Shown piece after piece: positions 44,511 to 55,413 of a DNA stretch of 64,000 bases. The stretch is from positions 66,435-130,434 of the forward strand of contig NC_011680.1 of the NCBI RefSeq assembly GCF_000150955.2, in the 5' to 3' direction. This DNA comes from Phaeodactylum tricornutum CCAP 1055/1 (Eukaryota; Bacillariophyta; Bacillariophyceae; Surirellales; Neidiaceae). Position 1 is the first letter of the stretch; each line of letters starts with the position of its first letter. The notes below the pieces were generated by a model that saw only the letters and a program-made list of their open reading frames with translations, did no database searches and had not been told where the DNA came from. The translations under genes and the position numbers were made by a program.

Positions 44511-45969
44511 ATGACGTTCGCTGCTCGTAGCTTGTCTACCATCCCTCGCCGGATCGTTGCCTCTCGACAAGGGTTTTCTACATTGTTGAATCTCGAGGAC
44601 GAATTTCCGGGGTAAGTTGCCCTTCAGTGAAACATTTCGCCGACGTCGGCACCTGCACTTCGGAGAAAGTAACCGCCATTGGAGATCTTTTCAACGGACG
44701 ACGGGCGGACAGCTAGTATACCTGCGATTATTTTCACTCACCAATTTCCACTTTCTTTTCTCCTGATGCATTAGTCTTCCCAGTGTTTCTCCTCAGGCTG
44801 CCAAAGCAACGACCGGATCCGTCAGTACCCTTCCCAATGGTCTCACTATAGTTTCGGAAGATGCGAGCTCGACCTCGACTGTGACTATGACCTACCCAAA
44901 TGCCGGGTCTGCCTCCGAGATGATGAACGAACAGGGCGCTGCTTTTCTCAACAAGTGCCTGGCTTTCAAGTCCGGATCGGACAAATCTAGCCTTCTGATC
45001 AACAGAATGATCGAGAACGAAGGAGGAATGCCGTTTGTTACGGCAAACCGGAGCAGTGCTACTCTCGGCTACACCGTCGCCCCAGAGAAGGCTGTCGGTT
45101 TGGTCGATCTGTTGGCAACGGATTGTAGTTTTGAAAAGTGGGACATACGCGATGCTCGTGCATTGGCTGATACTGAGAGCGAAGTGGCAAGTACTAGTGC
45201 TCAGATCGTCCTGACGGAAAATCTGTTCGCGGCTTCCTACGGTCCCCAATCCTCCGCAGGGCGACCGTTCTACTCTACGCTTGCTTCGCTAGACACCATC
45301 ACTCAATTCCGCGATCGCGCATACGGTTTGAACGGCGCTGTCTTGGCTGCTACGGGAATTCAAGACCATTCAGCCTTCTGCACCGAAGTCGCAGAATTAT
45401 TGTCTGGTGCCCACGAAGGTTCAGCTGTGGAGAAGCCAGCCATGGCATATTTGGGTGGCGAAAGTCGTGTTGCGGCTCCCTCTTCAGGATACGCCCACGT
45501 GGCTCTTGCTTTTCAGGGCCCCACCTCTTCTGTTATCGGTGATGTTATCAAACAGCTCTTTTGCTTGGCTGGTATCGAATCAGGTGTCTCCGGGTTTACG
45601 GCGACCGGCATGGTAGGAGTCTACGCTGGTAGCACCAACCCGTCCGGATTAATCGATGCTATGACTAGAGTTGTCACGTTGACTGTATCTCCCGATGTTA
45701 TCAAACGTGCCAAAAAATTAGCTAAGGCCGAAGCCTTGTTTGCTTTGGATGGTGGTTCGAAAGCGCTTGCAGAGTTCATGACAGCGTCTGTAATTGAATC
45801 CGGTAGCTTCTCAAACGCCTTGGATGTTGCTCTAGCCTATGATTCTGTCACAGAAGCTCAAGTGAAGGATGCACTTATAGCTGTGCTGAAGAGTAACCCT
45901 ACTTTGGCTGCAGTTGGAGACATTACAACGGTCCCCTACCACGCAACTGTCGCAGCCCGTTTCACTTAA
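44511..45969 (+). CDS. M16-family complex III core protein (UQCRC2/QCR2-like)
   Basis: Two exons (44511-44611, 44775-45969) around a 163-bp intron, 431 residues. The mitochondrial presequence MTFAARSLSTIPRRIVASRQ is followed by peptidase M16 N-terminal and C-terminal halves. The HxxEH zinc site of active processing peptidases is replaced (NEQGAAFLNKCLAF), so it should be inactive. That, with the length and Ala/Ser-rich sequence, favours core protein 2 of the cytochrome bc1 complex over MPP-beta. MPP-alpha is the main alternative, though its glycine-rich loop is not obvious. It would sit in the inner membrane facing the matrix. Stop is 93 bp from the convergent AKR gene. Confidence 0.82.
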
Positions 45970-46062
45970 TCGATTGCAAGTAATACTTTACACCATTACT
46001 GTAGCTGTAAACTCCGACTGCATTTGTTTGCTTACTCAACAAGTTTTTCCTCAAGAAAAGAC

Positions 46063-47637
46063 TTAAGGAATGGGTTCTCCAATCTCGCCTTCGCCATACC
46101 AGTCTCTTCCAACGTTTTCGTTTGAGAATAAAGGTAGGCGATTGCGCATATGAACCACATCGATTTCCCACATTACTTCTTTCGACAACGGTTCTTTGAT
46201 AGTAAAATATTTCAGGCTTTCCTCAAGCTGCTTCATGCTAGTGTGACCAACCAGGGTGGTGGTAATTAAGGAGCGTTGACGGCACCATCGTAGCGAGAGC
46301 TCCGTCAAAGGCATCTTGTATTTCTCAGCAATTCTAGCATATTCTTGGATAGCCTCCAGCGCTGCTTCGCTTCGGTAACGATACAGCGTACTTCCCCATC
46401 CTCGTGTGTCCATCCGACCTCGCGGGTTCTGTAAGTTTTTCTTTGCCCTCTCTGGATTATCTAGGTCGTCAAGCGCCGCTGGTATGTCCATATACTTTCC
46501 AGTCAGCATTCCCCCAGCTAAGGAATTATACGACATGAAGCCTACGTTTTCATTAAAAGGCGAAGCCGCTTCGGCAACTCCGTTCTCTTCGCTTTTGCGA
46601 TCGAGGATGCTGAAGTCGCCTTGAATAGAACAAGGCGGGGTTGTACCTAAGGATCGAGCTGTGCTAGTGCATGCCGTCAAACCATACGCGTTGTCGTTGC
46701 AAAGTCCCCAACCACGTATTTTCCCTTCTTGAATTAGGCCTTCCATACTCATACATAACTCTTCAAACGATGTGGGGCCTCCCCTCCCTCGCCAGTACAA
46801 ATTTGAATCGTTTTCAATGTTGTACGCCAGGGATTGACCCCAATTAGATTGCGGCGAGTAACGCTGCGGCCAATGCAGTTGGTACACATCTATGTAATCA
46901 GTTCCAAGACGTTTAAGACTTCCCTCGCCTATTATTGTCATGAGTCATCACGAGTGTACGATGAGGTTGAGTGGATTTTGGAAAGGAGACCGCAAAGAAG
47001 TACCCACATACAATTACTTACAGTCGAGTTTTATATTTCTTGGGGTAATATTGCGCCCCCCGGTTATCTTCGTAGCAATCACAACACTCTCGCGATCAAC
47101 TCTTCGCTCTTTCATCCATTTACCAATCACGCGTTCGGTATCTCCATCTGAAGAGGTCTTGCCATCTGATGGAATTGGGTATTGTTCAGCAGTATCCAAA
47201 AGATTTACACCATTCTTCAAGATAGCTCTATAGCGACAACAACGAAAGTTGTAAAAACATGTGCGAATAAAAGAATGAAATAGTGCTCTAACTTACTTGT
47301 CCATAAATTCAAAAACTTCTTTTTCGTCGGGTGCATTGTAATCCGTAGACACCCAGCGCTGAGTTCCAAGTCCAAGCTCCGACACTAAAATGTCCGAACC
47401 TCCCAACCGACGCTGCTTCATTCCATTCACAACTTTTGTGACTTCGTTAGTTGTCCCTAAGTTACCGGAAAGCTTCGCCTTTGCGGGCTCGTCGCTTCCG
47501 CCAAACATACCACCAAAGAACGAAGATGCAACCAGTACATTCCGCCGATTAGTTGGCATTTGCATTGTGGTCGTTGCAGGAAATGCTTCGCATTCCGCCG
47601 CTGCCACCAGAAGAAGAGCCGCTATTGCAACTTTCAT
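46063..47637 (-). CDS. Tas-like aldo/keto reductase with plastid-type targeting signal
   Basis: Three exons (47297-47637, 47022-47227, 46063-46928) with 69- and 93-bp introns, 470 residues. The N terminus is a signal peptide (MKVAIAALLLVAAAECEAFP) with Phe at the +1 position of an AFP-type motif, followed by a Thr/Arg-rich stretch. In diatoms that pattern marks import into the complex plastid. The barrel has the AKR tetrad: Asp and Tyr in LLDTAEQYP, Lys in IATKITG, His in VYQLHWPQRY. The region FMSYNSLAGGMLTGKY and the ending LVGHTSMKQLEESLKYF resemble E. coli Tas. It reduces carbonyls with NADPH; the substrate is unknown. The splice sites restore DKAILKNGVNLL and KLDCEGSLKRL. Confidence 0.87.
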
Positions 47638-48086
47638 CTTGGCCGTTTTCAGACACAAGATCTAGTCCGGAAAGTATTGACAGAGACGTAGATTTATTTG
47701 TTCAACGAAGCGATTGACTTGATACGTGGTACTAATCTGTGAATCACCTACTGATGCATACATTGAGAAGACGAAATGCTGTTGATAGTGACCATAAAGT
47801 TCATTATTCCTCTGGAAATCCAATTATGTGAGATGTAAGTCTGACGACAGAGATTATAATTCGGATACGACATATATTTCATATCCGCTAAACTTCATGA
47901 GACAAAGGCCAGACCCCAAACGGGAAGACGGCGCAGAGCGCGACACGCAGCCTTCGAACGCAACAAACTTGATTCTCAACCGAGAACAATACCGCACGTT
48001 CTAACTTCCTCTTGTTACCCCAATCAAATACTGTCGTCCTTTTCTCATTCACTTCAGTTTACAATCGACTATTCCTTTCAGAAGCA
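47638..48086. promoter_or_regulatory. Divergent promoter region, AKR / UBE2J
   Basis: 449 bp between two divergent genes. It holds both promoters and the 5' leader of the ubiquitin-conjugating enzyme gene. No defined element recognised. Confidence 0.4.
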
Positions 48087-48755
48087 ATGGCGACTGACAT
48101 CTGCACACGGCGGCTAACCAAAGAGCTTCGGGCCTTACAAAAAGACCCTATTCGAGACCCGAAAATAACGGTTGCTCCGAACGAGTCGAACCTACTGGAA
48201 ATGCACTATGTTATCGAAGGTAGTAAGGATACGGAATACGAAGGTGGCGTATACCACGGAAAATTAATTTTCCCCAGAGAGTATCCACTCAAGCCACCGG
48301 GAGTAATGATGATAACTCCGTCGGGACGCTTTCAACCGGGACGGCGCTTGTGTCTGTCCATGTCTGACTTTCATCCGGAGTCGTGGAATCCGATGTGGTC
48401 TGTTTCCACCATCCTCACAGGCCTCTATTCATTCATGATTGAAACAAAGCCTACTTTAGGATCGATTGAAACAACGGCGCGAAAAAAGCGACAAATGGCT
48501 GCCGCAAGTCTGGAGTACAATGTGAAGCACAATCCACACTTTGTTAAACTTTTCCCAGAATACGTCAATCGGTACGAGCAAGAACGTGCTAGTCTCTCTT
48601 CACAACCTACTTCCGAGAGCTCCGCAACCAGTAGCTATAGCGTGTCCACTGCGATCCGACCCGTAGATGGGCTAGTACTTCCGCAAGGCGTTATTGCAAC
48701 TATTGCCGGGGTCGTGGCCTTGCTTTCCATCCTCATGGCTGTGCGCTTTTTTTGA
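48087..48755 (+). CDS. UBE2J2: Tail-anchored ubiquitin-conjugating enzyme E2 J (Ubc6-like)
   Basis: 222 residues from MATDICTRRLTKELR. The E2 fold has the unusual UBE2J active-site region: catalytic Cys in GRRLCLSMSDFHPESWNP, with no HPN tripeptide but the family's own arrangement, and ILTGLYSFM afterward. A Ser/Thr-rich linker (about 175-195) leads to a C-terminal membrane anchor (GVIATIAGVVALLSILMAVRFF), so it should sit in the ER membrane facing the cytosol. It would ubiquitinate ERAD substrates. Diatoms also have a plastid-periplastid ERAD-like system (SELMA), but nothing here marks this one for it, as it lacks a signal peptide. The 25-codon upstream extension from 48012 is disfavoured. 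Confidence 0.93.
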   Translation: MATDICTRRLTKELRALQKDPIRDPKITVAPNESNLLEMHYVIEGSKDTEYEGGVYHGKLIFPREYPLKPPGVMMITPSGRFQPGRRLCLSMSDFHPESWNPMWSVSTILTGLYSFMIETKPTLGSIETTARKKRQMAAASLEYNVKHNPHFVKLFPEYVNRYEQERASLSSQPTSESSATSSYSVSTAIRPVDGLVLPQGVIATIAGVVALLSILMAVRFF

Positions 48756-49699
48756 ATAATCTGCTAGATCATCTATTTTTTAAATACTACATCTAAAGCC
48801 AGTCAATTCGCATCCTACAATCGGTCAGAAGGATCGAGGAGCCATTATGGTGAACAAGAAGCGATGCTATTAGCCCATAGGTCTTTGTACTTGGCTAGAT
48901 CCGCTGATTGTCTAGGCTGAGTTGCAGAGTGACTGTCTCTTTGATTCCCATCCAGTTTGAATGATTTGAAGGGATGAAAAGAATATTTACAACATTGTAG
49001 GTTCTTCTGCCCTGTGAGGACCTTGTCAACATAACGTTAAGAATTTGAATCACTAGTGGTAGTTCGCATCATGGGACAAGGCGTAAACAATGGAAAACGG
49101 TAAGGGTACAACTTGCTTTTTCATCCGAAAAACTTGAACAAAATGATCAAAGAGGAAACAAACTGGAAAAAGGTGTACTCGTAAATTTAATTTGACCAAC
49201 TTACTTTTACTTTACTTGGTATATTTGACACTGAGTGGCACAAAACTTAGATACTAACATAGAAACGTAAGATCGGTCAATATGATTAATGTCAAAGTCA
49301 AGCATTTTAGGTCCATATAATCGGTACTGATCAACTCCGTTTTATTGTTCAAACGAGTTGGTAGAAAATGAGCAATTGGTTTTCCATTAGGCATCAAGCT
49401 AGCTAGAGTGACTACTGTTGTTGCTCTAGCTCTGGCCTGACCGTGAGACATATTACATAGGTAGCTTTTCCTGGCGGACGGACAGACTGCGTAGTCAATT
49501 AGAAGTGCCAGTTCCACGTTATTTCATATTCCAATAGCAGTCTCTCAACCACATCAATGAAGAACACACCATACCCCTTGGAAACCAATTTTTCTGTCAG
49601 CGGGAGGTTAAGGCTGGGAAGGCTAGTCCTTATACACCTAACCGAGTCATGCAACTTTGTAGACTGATAGGACATGTGGCGAGAGCCGGTGTTTCCCAT
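48756..49699. other. Intergenic stretch, no gene recognised
   Basis: 944 bp between two plus-strand genes. Short open frames (for example 49254-49517, minus) show no family features. AT-rich; no RNA gene seen. Confidence 0.4.
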
Positions 49700-50476
49700 A
49701 TGGCCATGGCGTGCACACCGTGTGTAGAATTCAAGGTGTCACGTTTACATCACTTTTGCCTCCTGCTTCTGCTACTATGTTTCACTTTTGCGAGCTCACA
49801 AGAAGTGGTTAATGAAATGTCCAACGGTATAGAAGTCGACGACTACCTAAATTCTCTCTCCACCGAAGCGCTGCAAAAAATTTGTCTGGACCGCGGATTT
49901 GGACTTGAAAACGAAGGGAAGGACTTTGATCGGGATGATTATTTGGAAGCTGCACGACGTTGCGTCAACCTTGAAAACGAAATGAACGCGATACTGGCCG
50001 AAAATCCCGAGCTGGCAGCTGAGCTAGAGGCAGAAATAGAAAGGATGAAGCGTGCTAAAGACCAATTAGAAATCGAACGCGAGCAAATATTGGCAGAGAA
50101 AACGCTACTGGAACAGCAGTTGAAAGAAGCTGGTGTTGATATGGAGGCTGCCAAGACAGAGGCAACAACGTTTGGGCAGAAAACAGCGGGCTTGTCCACG
50201 AGTTCGGTAGATCCTCAAAGTTTCGAAGAAGTCTTCAAGGAATCCATCATTCTTTTGTATGATCGTGTCAAGCAAGATCTCATCTTCATTCGAAAGCTAC
50301 TCCGACTAATTTTGGAGCCTTTGCAAGATGGCATTAAGTTGGTGTGGAGGTACACGAGGCCGACATTGAAACAGCTATGGAAGCAGTGTGTTGGAAAGGT
50401 GAAGCAAATACATAATCAATTGGCAGAAAAGGATAAACCAAAAGATTCAAAGCAAGACCAAGGAATCGAAAATTGA
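49700..50476 (+). CDS. Secretory-pathway protein with coiled coil, unknown function
   Basis: 258 residues from MAMACTPC; an upstream ATG at 49649 would add 17. A signal peptide (CLLLLLLCFTFASSQ) is followed by an acidic region with a short helix-loop-helix-like piece (LSTEALQKICLDRGFGLE to DYLEAARRCVNLENEM). Its spacing recalls a SAP-like motif. A strongly predicted coiled coil follows (about residues 90-165, Glu/Leu/Lys heptads). The C-terminal part is amphipathic and aromatic (IFIRKLLRLILEPLQDGIK) and ends in a Lys/Asp-rich tail. It has no catalytic motif that I know. Function unknown. Confidence 0.7.
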   Translation: MAMACTPCVEFKVSRLHHFCLLLLLLCFTFASSQEVVNEMSNGIEVDDYLNSLSTEALQKICLDRGFGLENEGKDFDRDDYLEAARRCVNLENEMNAILAENPELAAELEAEIERMKRAKDQLEIEREQILAEKTLLEQQLKEAGVDMEAAKTEATTFGQKTAGLSTSSVDPQSFEEVFKESIILLYDRVKQDLIFIRKLLRLILEPLQDGIKLVWRYTRPTLKQLWKQCVGKVKQIHNQLAEKDKPKDSKQDQGIEN

Positions 50477-50653
50477 GCTACTATTTTTATGCCACAAAAC
50501 AAGCCAATTGGTGCGTGTGATTACGTCCCAAAGCGTTGGCTTGAAATGGGAATATCATAAAATCTTAGACTAACAGTAAAACAAAGCCATGCCATTGCAG
50601 AGTCACCAGCACGGTAGAAATCCACTTTCGATTTCCACTACTTCACCGAACGT

Positions 50654-51121
50654 TTAGTATTTGAACTTTCCAGTTGATTCCATCTTCATCTTTTCATCCG
50701 GATTCCATAGCCCCTTAACAGCGCCTTTGATACCACCAGGGCTGCTGGTGGCAATTCGTGCAAGCCCGACGAATGTGATGATTGCCATGCCAGCATTGAC
50801 AATCCGAGCCGGTCCCTGGAGGGCGCGCGACACCTTAGGAACATAGTCCGTCGCAACGTAGTTAAGACCGATCCAACTGTGGGCAGAAATATTTCCCGCA
50901 AGAAAGACGCCAAAGGCCTTATTGAAAAGGCCTTCCGTCATAGAATCAGGAACAAGAAAGTATATGGGCGTCAAAAATGCTAACGACGTTGTCATGGCGT
51001 GGTGTGTACGCGTCGCCAACGGACCAGCGTCAGCTTCCATGGGACCGGGTGATTTTGTGGAAAGCTTGCGTGCGGCGGATCGCACAGCAAGCATGCCCCG
51101 GCACTTCATGGCATGAAGCAT
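50654..51121 (-). CDS. SDHD: Succinate dehydrogenase membrane anchor subunit D (CybS)
   Basis: 155 residues, single exon. A mitochondrial presequence (MKCRGMLAVRSAARKLSTKS) is followed by three hydrophobic helices. The family signature is AHSWIGLNYVATDYVP (heme-side His, then D-Y of the quinone site), comparable with HGHWGLGQVVTDYV of animal SDHD. The last helix is followed by a short matrix or intermembrane tail ending MKMESTGKFKY. It anchors complex II in the inner membrane and helps bind heme b and ubiquinone. Small anchor subunits are poorly conserved, so confidence rests on this motif and topology. Confidence 0.8.
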   Translation of the reverse strand: MLHAMKCRGMLAVRSAARKLSTKSPGPMEADAGPLATRTHHAMTTSLAFLTPIYFLVPDSMTEGLFNKAFGVFLAGNISAHSWIGLNYVATDYVPKVSRALQGPARIVNAGMAIITFVGLARIATSSPGGIKGAVKGLWNPDEKMKMESTGKFKY

Positions 51122-51615
51122 TTTTATACAAACAAACGATTTTAAAGGACAGCTATTGCTTTAATAAACACAGCGACAACAACAATTTCAAGACCCTTCG
51201 CTTTGTTTTGAAGAACGAGTTCGCCGGAACCTTTTTTGTTTGCTTTCGCCTTTCCTTCTGTCCGAGACCCTTTGCTAGTATCATATCATCTGCGCGACAA
51301 TTTTCTGTGTCGCACGATTTATACGAAGAGGCTAACAGACGAAATTCTTAACCTTCAGCACAAGAATCGATATTTTGATTCATATTCAAATATCTATCAG
51401 GTCAGATTGAAAAGCTGAGGAGTCTATGGACCTTTGAACGTTGATACTGCTTCAGTCAGCCATTGCCATGGCCACCAACCCATGGCATTCACTATCAAGG
51501 TCCATCCGAGTACTAGCAGCAGCGACAACCAAGATCAAGGACGTCATTGTGACCACACCATAGTGTTCAATCGTCCCTTTTCCAACGGAAGTAACGTTTG
51601 GTTCACTAAAGTAGG
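51122..51615. promoter_or_regulatory. Divergent promoter region, SDHD / RPB3
   Basis: 494 bp. An open frame at 51434-51730 overlaps the RPB3 start in another frame and is not supported as a gene. No other feature recognised. Confidence 0.35.
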
Positions 51616-52578
51616 ATGCCATATCAGCGTTTCCCTCGCGTTGAAATCCTTTCTATACAACCTCAAGAAATCAAATTTATCTTGTCGGAAAGCGACACGA
51701 GCGTTGCCAATACACTCCGTCGAATTATGATCGCCGAAGTCCCGACGCTTGCAATTGATTTGGTAGAATTTCACGAAAATTCCACCGTCTTGAACGATGA
51801 GTACATTGCCCATCGTATGGGTCTGATACCTGTCCGCTATCAGCCTGCGGAAAGCCTAAAGGGCAGCGACTGTTCGGACGCCTTTTTGCCTCACCGTGAA
51901 TGCGTATGCTATGAACACTGCATGAGATGCTCAGTCGAATTTGAGTTGGATATCACGTACAAAGTGACGGGGGAAGAAGACGTCTTGGCACCACTGACGG
52001 TCACTAGTAAAGATCTCGTGTCCAATAACGAACTCGTTCAGCCGGCTCATTTTTTGTCACAAGACGAGCAAGACGAAGCCCAGGACGAAGGCGTCGCGAT
52101 CGTCAAATTGGGACCAGGGCAGCGCTTGAAATTAAAAGCAATCGCCCGTATGGGAATATCTAAAGAGCATGCCAAGTGGTGTCCGGTTGCGGTGGCAACA
52201 TACCGCTTCTGGCCCGAGATTCACATTAATGACGAGCAAATGGCAACACTCACTCTTGAACAAAAGCAAGAGCTTGTGGACACATGTCCGGATCGTATTT
52301 TGGAGCTTGATGAAGTGACTGGGGACATTCGAGCTGTAGACAATGCCTGGGATATTTGCACATACACGGAAGATCTTAAGTTTGCGCAGGCAGCTATGAA
52401 GAAAAGGCCAGAAGATGACGATTTTGTAACGGTGACCCAGTCGAAGGATAGGTTTATCTTCAATGTAGAGACAACTGGCGCTATGGACGCTGACGAAATT
52501 CTTTTATCGGCAATTCGAGTACTGCGGAACCGATTGAACTACTTAGCCCAAGAACTCGAGAATTTAAAAGACATGTAA
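51616..52578 (+). CDS. RPB3: RNA polymerase II subunit RPB3
   Basis: 320 residues, single exon (human 275, yeast 318). The N-terminal alpha-like dimerisation domain starts RVEILSIQPQEIKFIL and contains ANTLRRIMIAEVPTLAIDLVEF and YIAHRMGLIPVRY. The insert domain carries a zinc-binding Cys cluster (RECVCYEHCMRCSVEFEL). The C-terminal heterodimer helix is ADEILLSAIRVLRNRLNYL. The Cys-cluster spacing favours RPB3 over the Pol I/III subunit AC40, which lacks it. It pairs with RPB11 to start pol II assembly in the nucleus. An acidic loop with repeated DEQDEAQDEG is a local feature. Confidence 0.95.
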   Translation: MPYQRFPRVEILSIQPQEIKFILSESDTSVANTLRRIMIAEVPTLAIDLVEFHENSTVLNDEYIAHRMGLIPVRYQPAESLKGSDCSDAFLPHRECVCYEHCMRCSVEFELDITYKVTGEEDVLAPLTVTSKDLVSNNELVQPAHFLSQDEQDEAQDEGVAIVKLGPGQRLKLKAIARMGISKEHAKWCPVAVATYRFWPEIHINDEQMATLTLEQKQELVDTCPDRILELDEVTGDIRAVDNAWDICTYTEDLKFAQAAMKKRPEDDDFVTVTQSKDRFIFNVETTGAMDADEILLSAIRVLRNRLNYLAQELENLKDM

Positions 52579-52808
52579 ACGCCTGGAACTGTGTCCTCCT
52601 TCTAGTAAATAAGTTTATAGTTAGGCCAAGTATTGCTTCTATTTCGTGAGAACAAGAATTCGCCAAGAGCTCTAGGCACAACTAAAGTAAATCAAGAGGA
52701 ATTTTTGTTCTGCGCCACTTTCTTTCATCGAAAAAGCGAAAAAAAGGGATTTGAAGAATTTGCTCACAGATCAATCATCATGTTAGAATTGTTTTGTGTA
52801 GCACAAAA

Positions 52809-53035
52809 GACACTTCGGCATGTCACCAGATGACGCAGACGGTGCGTGTGTCATCCGTCGCTACTTTCCTTTGTCTGTGCAACTATGGAAGCCACTCGTT
52901 GGTTCAAGTAACATGTAAAGGATAACTACTCTAAGAAATACTGCGGGAGCTCTTTTCCCACTTCTGGTTGGGAATCACCGATTGGAAAAGAGCATCTCGT
53001 AGGGCACTAACAGGCCAACGATTGTTCTAGGTATA
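52809..53035 (+). repeat. Left arm of a widely spaced inverted repeat (~225 bp)
   Basis: Matches the reverse complement of 63580-63786 with blocks such as GCGTGTGTCATCCGTCGCTA, GTGCAACTATGGAAG and TAGGGCACTAACAG. I estimate about 75-80 percent identity. The two copies face each other 10.5 kb apart. Non-coding, with no evident target duplication. The rest of the stretch 52579-53538 is AT-rich intergenic sequence. Confidence 0.8.
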
Positions 53036-53538
53036 ACATACTTTTATAAATCACACCCAATCACGCTTTACCCAGTAAAAACTAACCCAATGGGGATACA
53101 GAGCACTACGCAAGATATTGAGATTACAGTGTTGCCGAGATCGTCTGCTATCCTCCGGCCAAAGTAGCTGCCAAGACAAAGAGGCGGAAGCATTGGCCAG
53201 CGAAGAGCAGTGAAACGAAACCACACAGAACGGAATCGACCCGGGAGACTCGATATCAACAGTAAGCTAACAGAAATAAATCATTGTCACTGTCATTACT
53301 TTCCGCTACGACTTTTAATGTAGATTGATTAGCCGTCAGGCCTTGATAGTTCCGAATCGGAGGACGTTGTCATAGCAGATATATTTACCCAATAAAATAT
53401 AGACGTTGTCTTTCTGGAGCAGCGGCAAGACGACCCGACAGCGATCCACCCAAATCGAACCCGCAGGGGAGGATCCAAATAGACGAAGCTCTCGATACCA
53501 CGTAATGTAACAAAATCGTTTTGCCAATATCTCACATT

Positions 53539-55413
53539 ATGAGTGAAGCAACAGCTACTACCATGACCACTTCCGATGCCGTGACGGAAATCCAATCTAC
53601 TGATATCGATACAAAGTCGCAGACTATTCAGTATGACATGTTTTCGCTACCTGTCAAAAAGGAATTCGTCTCTGAAACGCGACCGGCGAGTCTCCCGCCT
53701 CTGCCGATTTTGGACGGCGATTCCATGACAACCGACGTTCGAGATGACCGAGATCGCCCGTCGGAATCGCGCAGAGACAAAAAATTCAAGAAGAAACGCC
53801 CTCGCGACGCCCGCATTGACTCGGCGGCAAAGGTTTGCCTCGCGATTATTCGTGGCGAATCGTGTCCCTACGGGGACGGTTGCCGCTTTTCACACGACAT
53901 GAAAGAGTTCATGGCGAGCCGTCCCGAAGATATAAACAATAAGATCTTGGGCAGCGTCTGTCCATACATTGAGCTTTATGGGTATTGTGTCTATGGCGCC
54001 ATGTGCCGCCTTGGAGCGTCGCACATTAACATGTCTACTGGCGAAAACATTCGAAAGGACATTGATGGTCCGAAGCCCAAGCCAATCTTAAATACTCTAC
54101 CGAAGGAAGTGCAAATTCAGCTACGCAAAAAGTCTTACCCGTTCAAGCACCAGCGCTACAACGAACGGGGTGGAAAGAATTCCAGGGAGACCACAGCTCC
54201 AAAAGACACCGAGAAAGTGACGGATGATGCGCTGGAGCCACCATCAAATACATCCGCTGAAGAAGGGAGAGCTAGTTCGTCGATTGATATGTCCCCCCTT
54301 CCGGATCGTACGCGTAAGCTTATCGATTTTTCCAAGAAAGTATATGTTGCTCCACTTACGACTGTCGGAAATCTGCCTTTTCGGCGAATAATGAAAAAAT
54401 TCGGCGCTGATATTACCTGCGGCGAGATGGCCGTTGCAACCAATCTACTCTCGGGTCAAAGCTCCGAGTGGGCGTTGCTTAAGAGGCATCCGGAGGAGGA
54501 CATTTTCGGTGTGCAGATTGCTGCTGGCTATCCGGACGTGTTTGCGAGAACCTGTGAGTTGATTGAAAACGAAATGAACGTCGACTTTGTGGATTTGAAT
54601 CTAGGCTGCCCATTGGATATTGTTTGCAACAAAGGATCTGGCGCTGCACTCATGATGCGGGACAAACGCCTTAGATCGTCGGTTGAAGGTATTTTGGAAA
54701 CTCTCACATGTCCTATTTCTATTAAGATGCGGACTGGTTGGGAGATGACCAAGCCGTTTGCTCACAACCTTGTACAGAAAATTCAAAGCTGGGGACTCGA
54801 TGGCATCAGTGCTGTCATGATACACGGAAGGTCCCGCCTTCAACGCTATGCTAAGGAAGCAGACTGGGACTACATCAGTATGGTAGCCAAGAGTCAGGAT
54901 ATGTCGCTAACTACAATTCCGGTGATTGGGAACGGCGATATATTTTCGTACCAAGACTTTGAAGAGAAGATCGCTCGCGAAGGGGTCAACTCCTGCGCGA
55001 TGCTTGCCAGAGGTGCTCTCATTAAGCCTTGGTTGCCAACCGAGATTAAAGAGCGTCGGCATTGGGACATATCTGCGTCTGAAAGGCTTGACATTCTAAA
55101 AGATTTCGCTCGATTCGGCATGGAGCACTGGGGAACTGACCAGCAGGGAATCAACAACTGTCGCCGGTTTCTTCTGGAATGGCTCTCCTTCCTCCATCGT
55201 TACTGCCCGGTTGGTTTATTAGAAGTGTTGCCGCAGCATATGAATCAACGACCACCCGCCTACATTTGCGGTCGCAGCGACTTGGAGACTCTGTTGTTGT
55301 CGCCGGATAGCTCCGATTGGATCAAAATATCTGAGATGCTCCTCGGTCCCGTTCCCGACGGTTTTCGTTTCGAACCAAAGCACAAGGCGAAGGGTTTCAA
55401 ATCGGAAGGATAA
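53539..55413 (+). CDS. DUS3: tRNA-dihydrouridine synthase 3 (DUS3-like)
   Basis: 624 residues from MSEATATTMTT; the upstream TTG codon is not used. A Lys/Arg-rich nuclear-type stretch (KKFKKKRPRDAR) precedes two CCCH zinc fingers: C-x8-C-x5-C-x3-H (VCLAIIRGESCPYGDGC) and a second with C-x8-C-x5-C-x5-H. The FMN-binding TIM-barrel domain begins KVYVAPLTTVGNLPFRRI and carries catalytic Cys in VDLNLGCP. Other motifs are IKMRTGW, MIHGRSRLQRY, IPVIGNGDI and AMLARGALIKPW. Dus3 makes dihydrouridine at position 47 of cytosolic tRNAs and on some mRNAs. Typical length of the family is 610-670. The convergent neighbour ends 123 bp away. Confidence 0.95.
   Translation: MSEATATTMTTSDAVTEIQSTDIDTKSQTIQYDMFSLPVKKEFVSETRPASLPPLPILDGDSMTTDVRDDRDRPSESRRDKKFKKKRPRDARIDSAAKVCLAIIRGESCPYGDGCRFSHDMKEFMASRPEDINNKILGSVCPYIELYGYCVYGAMCRLGASHINMSTGENIRKDIDGPKPKPILNTLPKEVQIQLRKKSYPFKHQRYNERGGKNSRETTAPKDTEKVTDDALEPPSNTSAEEGRASSSIDMSPLPDRTRKLIDFSKKVYVAPLTTVGNLPFRRIMKKFGADITCGEMAVATNLLSGQSSEWALLKRHPEEDIFGVQIAAGYPDVFARTCELIENEMNVDFVDLNLGCPLDIVCNKGSGAALMMRDKRLRSSVEGILETLTCPISIKMRTGWEMTKPFAHNLVQKIQSWGLDGISAVMIHGRSRLQRYAKEADWDYISMVAKSQDMSLTTIPVIGNGDIFSYQDFEEKIAREGVNSCAMLARGALIKPWLPTEIKERRHWDISASERLDILKDFARFGMEHWGTDQQGINNCRRFLLEWLSFLHRYCPVGLLEVLPQHMNQRPPAYICGRSDLETLLLSPDSSDWIKISEMLLGPVPDGFRFEPKHKAKGFKSEG

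Noticed and set aside
51434-51730. Frame overlapping the start of RPB3
   Set aside because: Different frame from RPB3, no motif, and RPB3 starts normally at 51616.
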